Source of the DNA: Phlegmacium glaucopus
Lineage: Eukaryota; Basidiomycota; Agaricomycetes; Agaricales; Cortinariaceae
Reading direction: 5' to 3'
Length of the DNA: 64,000 bases
NCBI GenBank assembly: GCA_015039465.1
Contig: MU130558.1
Location: 163,700-227,699 of the forward strand
Each line of letters begins with the position of its first letter. Within the stretch, counting starts at the first letter, position 1. Both the position numbers and the translations under genes were made by a program. The notes under the pieces were generated by a model. That model was not told the DNA's origin and searched no databases. It was given only the letters and a program-made list of their open reading frames with translations. Below, piece after piece: positions 54,628 to 64,000 of the stretch.

Positions 54628-57600
54628 GCTACCAAAGTTCAGTTCAGTTCAGTTCATCACCCCCTTGGCCTGAACTGAGAACTGAACTGACACCCTCTTG
54701 GCTGAACTGAACCTGAACTGAACTGAACTGTTTAGAACCAGTTCTAACAGTTCAGTTCAGTTCTAGAACCGGTTTGAACTGATGAACTGCATAAAAAATC
54801 ACAAAAACTGGATATTTATTGTAAAACAGTAGACTAAGTATATTTATTTGACATTAATTACTTCAAAGGCCTCATGGGCATCAGCTTCATCCATAGCATT
54901 CAAAAAGTTAGTCTTGTATGCATTTTTGAGGATTTGAACATAACCAAAGGCTGCTGGGTCCATGGAGTTGCGTTGTAGAGTGTCAGTATGGCCTGAACTA
55001 GAGAATGCTCTTTCTGAGGCAACTGATGAACCTTGTATGGCCAGATAGTCACAGGCAATGCAAGACAGTGTTGGGTATTGTTGTGAATGGTACTAGAATT
55101 TGAATTAAAGAGAAAATCAGGAATAATTGAATAAATACATACCCCCCACCACTTGACTGGATTTGTTGTATCTTCAAGAGGACTACTGAGGTAATCACGT
55201 AGTTCTTTACGAGGATCTTGGTTGACTTCAGTCCATGAGGAGGATTTCTTCAAGGATGAAAGGATCCAGTTTGCACTGTATCCATTAAAAGGATTAGAAG
55301 CTGCTTTGCCAAAATTGAGATCAGCCCATTGATATCATAAGATATAGCTTACCATCGGATGAACTTGCAGAAGCTTGCTTCAAAGCCTTTGAATTTTTTG
55401 GAGGCTTGTAGTAAGAATCAAACTAAACATAGAGGTATTAGTCTGAGAATATTTATGTCAATGAGAAAATCTACTGTTTGTTCAAGAGCCTTGGACCCAG
55501 CCTTGAAGAAATCTTCATCCCAGTTCATCTTACAATACTCAAGCTTGATATATGGGTGTAAGGCTAGAAGGTAGATTAAATAATAATGAATAGCTTTATA
55601 ATGTTTTGAATGATGCATACCCAAGCAAATAAAATAGGTATCACTTTCATCAATCCTCATATACCATTTCCGTAACTTCTCCAGACCCCTTTCGATGGCA
55701 TCATGCACTGGGGTAAACTTACCTACATTTAAAATTGTCTCCCAATGGTCTTGAAGCAACTCAAGAATTGGAATTGCCTTCCAGACAGTGGGCTCAGTCT
55801 CTGAAGAAAAAGAGGCTTGGGCAAAACGGGGGTCCTACTTGTTGTTCAGAATAATGAATGAATTTTTAAACATACAAAGACCTCAAGAACCTCCTTTATC
55901 AGCCCAAGTTGCTCCCACTTATACTCTACAAGCAAGTAATCAGAGTATTTTTTGTTCCTCAGTTTTGGAAGGTTCTCATCAGCACAAAGGCAAAATTGCC
56001 TCAAAGCCTATAAATATATCAATATCATGAAATTAATAACAAAGTCTTTGTACCTTTTTACACCCAGTGAAGCATTCAACAAGGTCATACATTGACCCCC
56101 AACGAGTTTGTACCCACTTAATAAGTTCAAGTGGATGTATGCCTACTTCAATACAAACCTCAGCAAAGTAAGCTTTTGCCTGAGGTGAAGCACGAATCTG
56201 TTATTTTGTTAGCTGAGGAAACAAACACCATGAAGGAAGAAAACAATACCTGATTGACAAGGGCTAGGACCTTCCCCAAGACATCTCCAGGTACAAAGTC
56301 AACCACATCATCAGCCTCTTGTTGACCAGGGAGCGAATTGAGCTCAACCCAGTCTGTAGTCCAAGCAGTATCATCCACATCATCTTCATCTTCATCATCA
56401 TCTTCAACTGCTGGTGTGTTATTCCTAGTTGACTTCTTATTTTTAGGTGCATGGGGTTTAACTGCCTCAATAAAGGCTTTTGCCCCTAAGTATACAGTAT
56501 GTTCCATACACCTAGAGTTTATCAGTTCATATTCGAGGATGTTAGCTTAAAAGTTAAGTCATACTGAATACGCTGCTGTTCAGCCACCCATTCCTTCTCC
56601 AAAGGATTGAAATCTTGCTCAATAGCACATAGAGCTTTGTCATTAGTGCTTGCATTGTCAGCAGTAGCCCATCCAAGCTATTGAGGGGTTTGAGTTATTG
56701 AAATATAAATTGATTAAATATTACAGACCTTATCACAAATATTATATCAGTCAAGGACTTCAAGGGTTTTCGCAGCAATATTGACACCACTATGACTTCC
56801 CTTGAGCTCCTCAAAGCCCAGAATCTTACTCTTTAACTCCCAGTCAAATGGCTTGCTAGGTGGCGAGTCAATGTAATGGGTGATTACAGCAAGGTACAGA
56901 TCATAGGATTTTGAGGTCCAGGCATCAAAAGTGATTGAAATTTTGCTTGGAATGGTCTGACTTGAAGATTTAGAATGAAAATGTTCCAATTATCATTAGA
57001 AACATACCAAAAAGTGGTCAGTTAGGCGCTGAATAGCCTCTTTAGCCTTCTCAATAACTTCATCCCTGAGCTTTTGTCGATAGGGTATCTCATTCTCTTT
57101 GATAGCAGGATGTTGGTATTTGAGAAGGGCACAAAAAGGTTTCTCATCTACCACCTGAAAGGACTAATGGTATGGATTATGATTAACATCATCATCAATA
57201 AAATTCGCAAATAAAATAACTTACTTGGTCACCAGAAACCACAAAGTCTACAATATGTTCAAGCAGACCTTCCTTTGACCACTTTGTGACTGGCTTGACA
57301 GAACTATCAAGGCTTGATTGAACTGACCCAGGTTCAGTTGCTTCTTTGGTGTCTGTTAACAGAAGTGCAGATTTGTTGGGTTCAATATTGAGTGATTTGC
57401 ATATCTTGAGGTAAAATTCGCCATGAGTGGCCCAGTTTCTGTGAATGTAATATGTGAGGATGACTTCATCAAGGTTAAAACTTAATGGGGAGTTTACTTA
57501 CTGTGTATAATGTATTCAGAGACTGCTATTTCCACCTGAAAAAAATGTATCTTTCTTCCCTGCAGCACTGTGAACATGGTGGTGAAGCTCTGAACACAAG

Positions 57601-58063
57601 AATGTAGTAGAGCTTCAGAAACTCACCAACATGCATTACAGACGTGGCCATTGATCAGCACCCCACCTTCTTCCTTTGTTGCCCTTGTGAACGCAGCCCT
57701 TAGGTCTCTTGTATGATCATCATGGCCACGGTGGTTGTGTTTTTGAGGAGCCTGCATATGAAGAAAGGTGAGTAATTAATAATTGCAGCTGAAAATGATT
57801 GCTTACCCTGCACTCGCGATGGATTTCTTCAGCCATTTGGTTGTATTTTGCAACCACGTCTTCATCTTCACTCTCCTCATCACCCTCACTGTCGTCATCC
57901 CTTCCCTGTGTGGTGTAATCTGTAGGTTCATCTGTATATTGCGCTTGGGTGGTTCTGGCTGATTTTGGGTGGTCGGTTTCAGCATGCATGTGTTTGGTGG
58001 ATTCAGCAGACAGCAGCACAGCGCCGGCACATTTTTTCATGACGGATTGACACAGTTGAACCC
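54628..58063 (-). mobile_element. hAT transposon, 5' terminus lost
   Basis: The right-hand end (in gene sense) is at 54628 with TAGGGCTACCAAAGTTCAG and TTCAG/CTGAA subterminal repeats. The transposase gene runs leftward from 58040. The other terminus is missing because V copy E begins at 58064. It sits in a TPR gene fragment. The termini are shared with the MITE at 42849-43390. Confidence 0.8.
54870..58040 (-). CDS. hAT-family transposase, about ten exons
   Basis: Minus-strand ATG at 58040 (MKKCAGAVLLSAESTKHMHA). Blocks in order: an acidic segment, HTRDLRAAFTRATKEEGGVL with INGHVCNAC (BED-like Cys motif), KSLNIEPNKSALLLTD, HPAIKENEIPYRQKLRDEVI, ITFDAWTSKSYDLYLAVITH (first catalytic D), LGWATADNASTNDKALCAIE (second D), a Glu/Asp-rich linker (VEDDDEDEDDVDD), KFTPVHDAIERGLEKLRKWY, HPYIKLEYCKMNWDEDFF. 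The hATC dimerisation region follows: YPTLSCIACDYLAIQGSSVA then SERAFSSSGHTDTLQRNSMD, ending AFEVINVK. Many GT-AG introns; I found no certain inactivating stop, but exon borders were not all checked. It cuts and pastes hAT elements. With one terminus gone this copy cannot move itself, but its product might move the MITE. Confidence 0.75.
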
Positions 58064-58238
58064 GGTGTCGCGCACCAATACTGATTGGTAGCGTGAGAAG
58101 AAAGCTTAAAAGTCGCCATCATGAAAATAAGCGGACTTTGAATTTGCTTACCTATTTTGGAAGCGGCCCTGAATCGCGTTCCTGGTCAACAAAACCATTT
58201 GTTCAACAATAACATCCTCATCGCTCATCATATCCCCA

Positions 58239-58676
58239 ATGTCTTCCACTATGTTGTCTATCATTTACACTATCGACATGCTCCTTAACATCTACCATCT
58301 GTTTGTCCCTTGGCTAGTGATACAACAAAGCAATCAATCTACTATTCGCATCGGTCATCGGCTTGCGTTTGATCGCATCTATGGCCCATCATTTCAAGAA
58401 CGGCCCGTTTATGGACGCATCAGCTACATCTCCCATTATGTCAAACGCTTTGTCATTGTTGTTGTGGCTATGGACCCACAAGTCTTCTCCTCAGCTATCT
58501 ATCTTGCCATACCTCACTCCTGGATCGCACTCAGTCCCCTATCCTCACTCATCTACCTCTTATCTTATCATTCACTGCCAAAACCAACATTCACGCGGTA
58601 CCTGAAGCCTTCCCACCCTCTTTATGACAATTTAGGAAGTCCAGGAGGATCACAACTAAGCAGGAATTGCAGATGA
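58239..58676 (+). CDS. V-element ORF, copy E
   Basis: 145 codons, MSSTMLSIIYTIDML to SQLSRNCR. No stop. Closest to copy A. See 3103-3540. Confidence 0.4.
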   Translation: MSSTMLSIIYTIDMLLNIYHLFVPWLVIQQSNQSTIRIGHRLAFDRIYGPSFQERPVYGRISYISHYVKRFVIVVVAMDPQVFSSAIYLAIPHSWIALSPLSSLIYLLSYHSLPKPTFTRYLKPSHPLYDNLGSPGGSQLSRNCR

Positions 58677-59034
58677 ATCAGCAGCAGAGGATTATTCTCG
58701 CAGAGTGTCAAGTGTTATCAAGGCTGCGCGACATGGAATCATGGGCAAGTAGTATTTTCTCGGGAACAAGGCTGCGCCTTTCAAGTGTTGACTCAGGACC
58801 TTTCACATTTTTTGACATGACCACACACCTATGGAGTCAATATATTTTTGCTATTGGACTATGTACACTGCCTTCTCTTCTTTTCTCTCGCACTTTGACA
58901 TTTTACAGATCTTTTTATTGTTCCTTCTTCTTTTCCATTGTTTTTTCTTCTCGCAGCTGTCCTCTCTTCATCATTCTTCCTTTGACAGCGCGTACTTCTT
59001 TCTTTTTATTTGTTTTACATAGCCTCATCCTTAG

Positions 59035-59042
59035 GGTATAAA
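59035..59042 (+). promoter_or_regulatory. TATA box of V copy E
   Basis: GGGTATAAATACTGCTC, about 395 bp before the 3' end; conserved in copy D. Confidence 0.5.
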
Positions 59043-59431
59043 TACTGCTCTTTTGTACCAGGATAGGTAGTTCAGTTCAATTCATTCTTACCCCCCACTT
59101 TCATCATCTCAGTGGAATTCCAGTGAATTCCTCCCTTAAGTTCGCTTTTCTTGCCCCTTACTGTCAATCTATCCCCTATCCCTCAACTGCTATAGTCTTA
59201 CTGAAGACTCTCTCTTGCTCATCCTCATCCTCGTCTTATACCTCATTCATCTTCCAAGACCTTCATCCTCCTCCTCCTCTTCTCTATTCTTTCCTCTAAC
59301 CTCTGTGTGTTAAAAGTCAAGGTTATACCTTCCCTAAACGAACAACAGGGAGTCTCTTGACCTAAGGTCTGGTCCACTGCTCTCTGGTTGGTGTTTATAT
59401 ACAACAACAACAATGATTTATACCGTGAATC

Positions 59432-59491
59432 CGTATGATTCGACACACTGTAACCATTCCTTGAAATGTATCATTCAGTACACTGTAGTGT
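59432..59491. repeat. P module, copy 2
   Basis: CCGTGAATCCGTATGATTCG through CACTGTAGTGTCCCTA, the same orientation as at 40355. V copy E abuts it at CCG, where the GGGGCCCC hub would be. Confidence 0.7.
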
Positions 59492-59497
59492 CCCTAT

Positions 59498-59951
59498 GTG
59501 CTCCCAATTCCTGATGGGTGTTGCAACTCTGTTGCTCTTGACTTCATTGGTCCTTTGCCCTTGGATAATGGTTTTGACACCATCCTCACCTTCACTGACC
59601 GTCTGGGTTTGGACATCCAAATCATTCCCACCACATCAACCTTGACTGCAGAAGCTCTTGCGGAATTGTTCTTTAACTTGGTATTGCGAGAACAGACTCC
59701 CTCTTGACATTGTTTCTGACCGTGATAAACTCTTCATTTCTCGCTTTTGGAAAGCTCTGCACAAACTGACAGGCATCAAGCTTAAGATGTCCTCTAGCTA
59801 CCACCCTCAAACAGATGGCACTAGTGAACGTACTAACAAAACAGTTATCCAGTGTATTTGTTTCGCCATTGAACATGACCAGATTGGCTGGGTTAAGGCC
59901 CTCCCAAAGGTTCATTTCAACATCATGAATACCATTAACAAATCCACAGGC
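59498..59951 (+). pseudogene. Ty3/gypsy integrase core fragment, frameshifted
   Basis: Frame 1 reads LPIPDGCCNSVALDFIGPLP, then LDNGFDTILTFTDRLGLDIQ (first D in ALDFIG). After a shift near 59690, LPLDIVSDRDKLFISRFWKA (second D in SDRD) and SSSYHPQTDGTSERTNKTVI (E in SERTNK), ending at a TAA at 59952. The H2C2 finger that should precede it is at 40487. Retroviral-type DDE integrase of a fungal Ty3 element; inactive. Confidence 0.85.
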
Positions 59952-59954
59952 TAA

Positions 59955-61344
59955 GTGTATAAATACACCAATATAAGTCTTGAATTGCAATCTGGCTTCC
60001 TAGGAAGTATAGCCATTCCAATTTATTTATTGATCCCCACAATAATAATTTCACTTTCAGTTGTGAATAACTTTGTATATTTGTCCAAATTTCGAAGACT
60101 AACTTTGATAACCAATAGTGTAACTAATACACACAAAAATAATTGCAACCAATGCAAAACCAATAGTGTAACCAATACACTTAATAATAATATTCTTTCT
60201 TTTGTTGTTGATTTGAAAGGCTTATTACTTTATTTCTTAAACACCAACTGATATTGGTGGGGGTAAGAAAGCTACAATCCGATAATTTATTTACAAGTTG
60301 TTGTACTCTACTTATACAAAATAAAACAATAAACTCTTTTGTGTAATCGTTCTGGGTTTGCTGTGACCCGTTATTGGTCCCTCCGCAACCCATTATTGTT
60401 CTTATTGTTATTCCGGCTAATTCTTTGTAACCATTCCACAAATATCCCTTCTGGGTTTGCATCCAGTAGCCCGGCTCTCTTTATTTACTTGTGTGTTCTT
60501 TTTGTAACACTTGTGACTTTTGTAACTCTTGTGACTATACTTTGGCTAAAGTACAAGTCTTCGTCTCCCACCTTTAGACATAGGGTTTTAATGCATAGAT
60601 AATTTCCCCACTGTATTGTAGACTTAATATTTATATAAATTGCAATATATTCCTTTATAGCTTGCATGGTATTTATGGTTTTAGCCAGGAAATTCTGAGT
60701 ATTGGACAGTATGATAAATAGATGTATCCACACCATAAATATCTCCAGCTGCTTTGCAACCCATCCTATCTTTATCACAATTTTACCCAATTGAAGCTCA
60801 ACCGCAACCACAATATGCATCTAATTATGTCGATCGGCTCGGGTCTGATGTCACTAATCAACCTCAAAGAAATGTCTGTCCAAGTCCCCCAGTGAACTAC
60901 AGTCAATTCATGCAGAGTGCCTCCACAAGCCCCTATGAGCCTGCCACAATTTTTGATCTGGGAAACGCTGTCCCCTTGCCCTCTAACTCTAGACAATTTC
61001 AGTCACCGGCTGATACCAAAGTTGCTGACTGGCTTCCTCCCCCCCAAACATCTGTGAGGCTGCTTCACCCACTCCAAATCCCTCAATAAATGGAAGGCCA
61101 GAAAAGCGCAAGAACTTGATGTTATACCCCATCGCCATCCCCGATTTTCCCTTATGACTCCACAAAGGAGATCTATCAAAGGTTCCAATCATTATGGGTC
61201 CACTCTCCAACTGGGAGCCATGCATACCTTAATTCCTATAATGCCATTCGTATCATCTTCTCCTTTAGCCAAATGCTTCCAAGACGCTGTCACTCATCAG
61301 CACTCTGTAATGTATCTCCCACATTGTTCTAAATGGTCGGGCAA
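59955..61344. other. Unassigned region between Ty3 fragment and hub
   Basis: No confident gene. A plus frame 60754-61089 (containing NYVDRLGSDVTNQPQRNVCP and PSNSRQFQSPADTKVADWLP) and a second at 61154-61354 look mildly coding and might be exons of a lost gene. 60100-60200 has repeated ACCAATAGTGTAAC words. Confidence 0.3.
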
Positions 61345-61505
61345 GGGCACATAGGCACACTACAGTGTACTGAATGATACAATTCCCGGAATGGACACAG
61401 TGTGTCCAAAGACACGGATTCACGGGGCCCCGTGAATCCGCGAATACAGCATGCTTTATTTAGACCTACACACTGTGATGTATGATACGGATTCCTGGAA
61501 TGCAT
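61345..61505. repeat. Hub: inverted P module, GGGGCCCC, then Q arm
   Basis: The P module is inverted here (TAGGCACACTACAGTGTACT), meets ATTCACGGGGCCCCGTGAAT at 61412-61431, and is followed by an arm like the left end of the element at 37524 (ATCCGCGAATACAGCATG, ACACACTGTG). V copy F starts directly after GAATGCATGCGG. Confidence 0.7.
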
Positions 61506-62172
61506 GCGGTATTGCGCACCAATACTGATTGGTAGCGTGAGAACAAAGCTTAAAAGTTGCCATCATGAAAATAAGCGGACTTTGAATTCACTTACCTATT
61601 TTGGAAGCAGCCCTGAATCGTGTTCCTGGTCAACAAATCATTCGTTCAACGTTATCACCCTCATCGCTCATCATACTCTCAATGTCTCACACTATGCTCT
61701 CCATCATTTTCACTATTGACATGCTCCTAAGCATCTACCATCCATTTGTTCCTTGGCTAGTGATCCAACAAAGCGATCAATCTACTATTTGCATCGGTCA
61801 TCGGCTCGTGTTTGATCGTATCTTTGGTCCATCATTTCAAGAACGGCCCCTTTATGGACGCATCAACTACATCTCCCATTATGTAAAAGGCTTTGTCATT
61901 GTTGTTGTGGCTATGGACCCACAAGTCTTCCCCTCAGCCATCTATCTTGCCATCCCTCGCTCCTGGATCTCACTCAGTCCCCTATCCTCACTCATCTACC
62001 TCTTATCTTATCATTCACTGCCAAAACCATCATTCACGCGGTACATGAAGCCTTCCCACCCTCTTTATGACAATTTAGGAAGTCCAGGAGGATCACAACT
62101 AAGCAGGAATTGCAGATGAATCAGCAGCAGAGGATTATTCTCACAGAGTGTCAAGTGTTATCAAGGCTGCGC
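61506..62172 (+). mobile_element. V element copy F, cut by an LTR
   Basis: Starts TATTGCGCACCAATACTG and follows copies B and C to GCTGCGC at 62172. There the LTR of the next retrotransposon begins. The rest of F should lie beyond that element, outside the window. Confidence 0.8.
61682..62119 (+). CDS. V-element ORF, copy F
   Basis: MSHTMLSIIFTIDMLLSIYH to SQLSRNCR. The frame is open further upstream to 61601 (MEAALNRVPGQQIIRSTLSP), as in copy C. See 3103-3540. Confidence 0.4.
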   Translation: MSHTMLSIIFTIDMLLSIYHPFVPWLVIQQSDQSTICIGHRLVFDRIFGPSFQERPLYGRINYISHYVKGFVIVVVAMDPQVFPSAIYLAIPRSWISLSPLSSLIYLLSYHSLPKPSFTRYMKPSHPLYDNLGSPGGSQLSRNCR

Positions 62173-62339
62173 TGATACACTGTCAGTACGCTAAGTGCTG
62201 TACTAACTGAGGTGTGATGCGGCTCGGGGCTTCGGTGGCCTAAACACTGAGTCAAGTATATGCAGAAAGGTTCCAACTAAAGTAGGGCGACGAGATATGA
62301 GACGAGCGAAACGAGGAGCGATGTAATGACAAAAGGGCG

Positions 62340-62500
62340 ACGAAGTAATGAAGTGGCGACGCAGTGACGAAGGGGAGATGCAGTGACGAAGGGGAGACGC
62401 AGTGATGAAGGGGAGACGCAGTGACGAAGGGGAGACGCAGTAACGAAGGGGAGACGCAGTGATGAAGGGGGGACGCGATGACGTGGGGAGACGCAGTAAC
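62340..62500. repeat. Minisatellite in the 3' LTR
   Basis: Units of GACGCAGTGACGAAGGGGA, the complement of the array at 29190-29390, with a different unit count. Confidence 0.8.
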
Positions 62501-63009
62501 GAGGGGCAGGCAGTGGGTAGAGAGCCGTGATGTACCGCGGTGGGGACAGACCGCAAGTAGTACGTAGTTCGTGGGGTTGATGTAGTTCTCTTCAGTAGGT
62601 GATAGTGAGGTTTTATGAGGTGCGAAGGTTCGCTTTAAAGTGCGAGATAATGCGCAGAAAAAGCGAAGCCTGCAGGATGATTTTGAAGGAGTGCAAGAGT
62701 AGCTTAGCACGACGTTCCAAAGGTGGGATCAAAAGTGTGGTAATTCGTCCGTCCTCTCCCCCCCCTTTGTTACCCTACTTGCTACTGCTAATAATATAGT
62801 AACTAGCAATAGCTAAGTGCGGAAAGGTGAAACAAGAATGTAAAATGTGGGTTAAAGCGGAGTCACATGGATCCGGTAAATTGGTAATGAAACATAGGAG
62901 ATAAGAGCCAAATAAAGGAGACAAGATAAAAATAAAGGTGATGAGTAATACAGTCACCTGAGTGACCTTTGTTTGAGTCGTGTTTAATGATTGCAAGAAC
63001 AGCTGGCAA

Positions 63010-63250
63010 CTGCAAATGATAATGCGAATATTGGTGATGACTGCAAGTATCTGCGATGATCTGCAAGTGTTCTGCGATGAGCTGCGAGTATGTGCGAGTA
63101 TGTGCGATGACCTGTGATGATCTGCGATGATAATGCGAATGTTGGTGATGACTGCAAGTATTTGTGATGATCTGCGAGTATTCTGCGATGATCTGCAATG
63201 ACCTGCAATGATCTGCAAGTATCCGCAACGATATGTGAGCATCCGCAAGT
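63010..63250. repeat. GATCTGCGATGA / CTGCAAGTAT minisatellite
   Basis: Short words (TGCGATGATCTGCAAGTAT) recur about twelve times, with a higher-order repeat of ~105 bp beginning GATAATGCGAATRTTGG at 63018 and 63128. It lies in U3 of the LTR and keeps minus frames open. Confidence 0.75.
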
Positions 63251-63319
63251 ATACTGCAAAGGTTGTGAAACCGCGAAAATGGTGCGTTTACATCCCTAGA
63301 CGTCTCCTGGGTCCTATCA

Positions 63320-63336
63320 TCCTCCCCCCAACTTAA
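63320..63336 (-). promoter_or_regulatory. Polypurine tract
   Basis: Minus-strand AAGTTGGGGGGAGGA immediately before the LTR start TGATAGG; this is where plus-strand DNA synthesis of an LTR retrotransposon is primed. Confidence 0.6.
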
Positions 63337-63363
63337 ATACTGACTGTCCTCAGTCATTGCTGG

Positions 63364-63969
63364 TCAATGCAATGGAGGTCCAAGTATGTGATGCGACAGG
63401 CTGGCGTCATGCGAGTGCTGATGGAATATGTGAAAGGGAAATATCAAAGGCGAAGGGCAAGTACTTGGAATCAAAAATAAGAAAGAAGGAAACAAATGAT
63501 GGTCTGGGAATGGAAGCCGAGTGCCATCAACATTCCGGTGGTGTATGCGAAGCTGAAATCTCCTGCGAGCAATGGATAAAGCCTTGGGAGCTGCTAGACC
63601 CTGGCTAGAATTTTCGCACAAGACAATGGAGCTGCGGCCCCAAGCTGGTAAAACAATGTTAAAGTGATCGAAAAATAGATGTAAAGCGCATCTTGAATGA
63701 AGTGAAACGGTTGATAAATGACCCAGATGCGAAGCGATCTTTTTGGTGCCAAAGCGAACTGATGCAATATTGTAATCCAGTGTTTCTTCGCGATAAGTGA
63801 TCGTATCAAGATGATTAAGGGCGCGTTCGAAAGCGGTGATTAAGTAGCTGTTGCCATCCAAAGAGCGAGATATGAAGAGCTTGGGATCCTGAGCTATTGC
63901 TTTGCGACTAAAAGTAGCCAGAAATGGTGCCTTCTTCATTAATACTTGATATTGTCTGGACCGCACCAC
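63364..63969 (-). CDS. C-terminal open frame of the retrotransposon internal region (partial)
   Basis: 201 codons ending 30 bp before the PPT. It begins in the window as MVRSRQYQVLMKKAPFLATF and includes DPKLFISRSLDGNSYLITAF and LDTITYREETLDYNIASVRF, then a less structured tail rich in His, Ser and Pro. The frame is open upstream to the window edge, so this is the 3' part of a longer gene. I do not recognise a retrotransposon domain. Its position argues for the end of the element's polyprotein or an extra ORF. Confidence 0.4.
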   Translation of the reverse strand: MVRSRQYQVLMKKAPFLATFSRKAIAQDPKLFISRSLDGNSYLITAFERALNHLDTITYREETLDYNIASVRFGTKKIASHLGHLSTVSLHSRCALHLFFDHFNIVLPAWGRSSIVLCENSSQGLAAPKALSIARRRFQLRIHHRNVDGTRLPFPDHHLFPSFLFLIPSTCPSPLIFPFHIFHQHSHDASLSHHILGPPLH

Positions 63970-64000
63970 GGAACCTCGTGCAGAAAGAGTTGAAATAAAG

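Larger units (their letters stand above)
58064..59431 (+). mobile_element. V element copy E (full length, 1.37 kb)
   Basis: Starts CGGTGTCGCGCACCAATAC, ends GATTTATACCG, so CGGTRT...ATACCG may be short inverted ends. Order: 5' palindrome CCAATACTGATTGG, ORF 58239-58676, a pyrimidine-rich stretch, TATA box at 59035, and a 3' part with a TTGTTGTTG-type end. The layout resembles a solo LTR with an ORF in U3, although it lacks TG...CA ends. It is the best reference copy. Confidence 0.8.
62173..63319 (-). mobile_element. 3' LTR (family Z-like, 1147 bp) of a retrotransposon running off the window
   Basis: On the minus strand it starts TGATAGGACCCAGGAGACG, right after a purine-rich PPT, and ends ACTGACAGTGTATCA. 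The last ~370 bp match LTR Z (29175-29543), including the TCACTGCGTCTCCCC minisatellite; the first part does not. The left flank GCGC fits the 4-bp target rule. Only one LTR is in the window. Confidence 0.8.

Noticed and set aside
58064..59431. Calling V a standard TG...CA LTR
   Set aside because: The six copies start T(A/G)T and end TTTATA, and no copy shows a convincing 4-6-bp target duplication; the class is left open.

Overview
This window reads as nuclear DNA of a filamentous basidiomycete, probably an agaricomycete. The reasons are a multi-exon RAD7 gene with short (about 50-60 nt) GT-AG introns and branch points, several small multi-exon genes of basidiomycete type, and a dense, nested load of LTR, LINE, hAT, MITE and foldback elements. 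A 528-base run of N (36397-36924) marks an assembly gap. Ordinary host coding sequence is a minority of the window.

Layout. 1-9.9 kb: a foldback element, a 20-bp palindromic minisatellite, one copy (A) of a recurrent ~1.37-kb element called V here, an uncharacterised spliced gene (4.5-5.6 kb), and LTR-like copies W1 and X1. 9.93-12.24 kb: a segment that is the mirror image (reversed but not complemented) of a diverged relative of 16.3-18.6 kb. 12.2-24.2 kb is the most gene-like part: two paralogous helix-rich genes on the minus strand (16597-18182 and 19449-20321), a MITE with perfect ends, and RAD7 (21937-24169, minus). 25.5-31.6 kb: a large foldback element, then a minus-strand TPR-repeat gene broken by a 5'-truncated LINE (itself broken by LTR Z), by a MITE and by a hAT end. 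33.2-35.1 kb: a spliced gene split by LTR W2 and cut by V copy B. 36-43.4 kb: V copies C and D, an inverted-repeat element with GGGGCCCC ends that contains a solo LTR, a Ty3 pol fragment and a hAT-type MITE. 44.1-52.0 kb: two host-type genes, an integrase-core pseudogene and a BTB-like pseudogene, rearranged by one inversion. 52.1-53.7 kb: a 1.66-kb palindrome carrying tRNA-like SINE heads. 54.6-58.1 kb: a hAT transposon. 58.1-64 kb: V copies E and F, the second half of a Ty3 pol gene, and the 3' end of an LTR retrotransposon that runs off the window.

Main results. (1) Two inverted 412-bp LTR-like copies (45179-45591 and 50587-50998) carry swapped 5-bp target duplications (gccac and caagg). 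Flipping the 5-kb segment between them restores both duplications, restores repeat X to the order seen in X1, and restores two split genes, so this is an inversion by ectopic recombination. (2) The 2.3-kb mirror segment cannot be made by any known copying process and is most likely a data-handling artefact. (3) V elements carry a conserved ~145-codon frame in most of six copies. (4) LTRs of the TGAT...ATCA type sit in 4-bp CG-containing targets (GCGC, GCGT). All gene models come from reading the sequence by eye, without searches or alignment tools.
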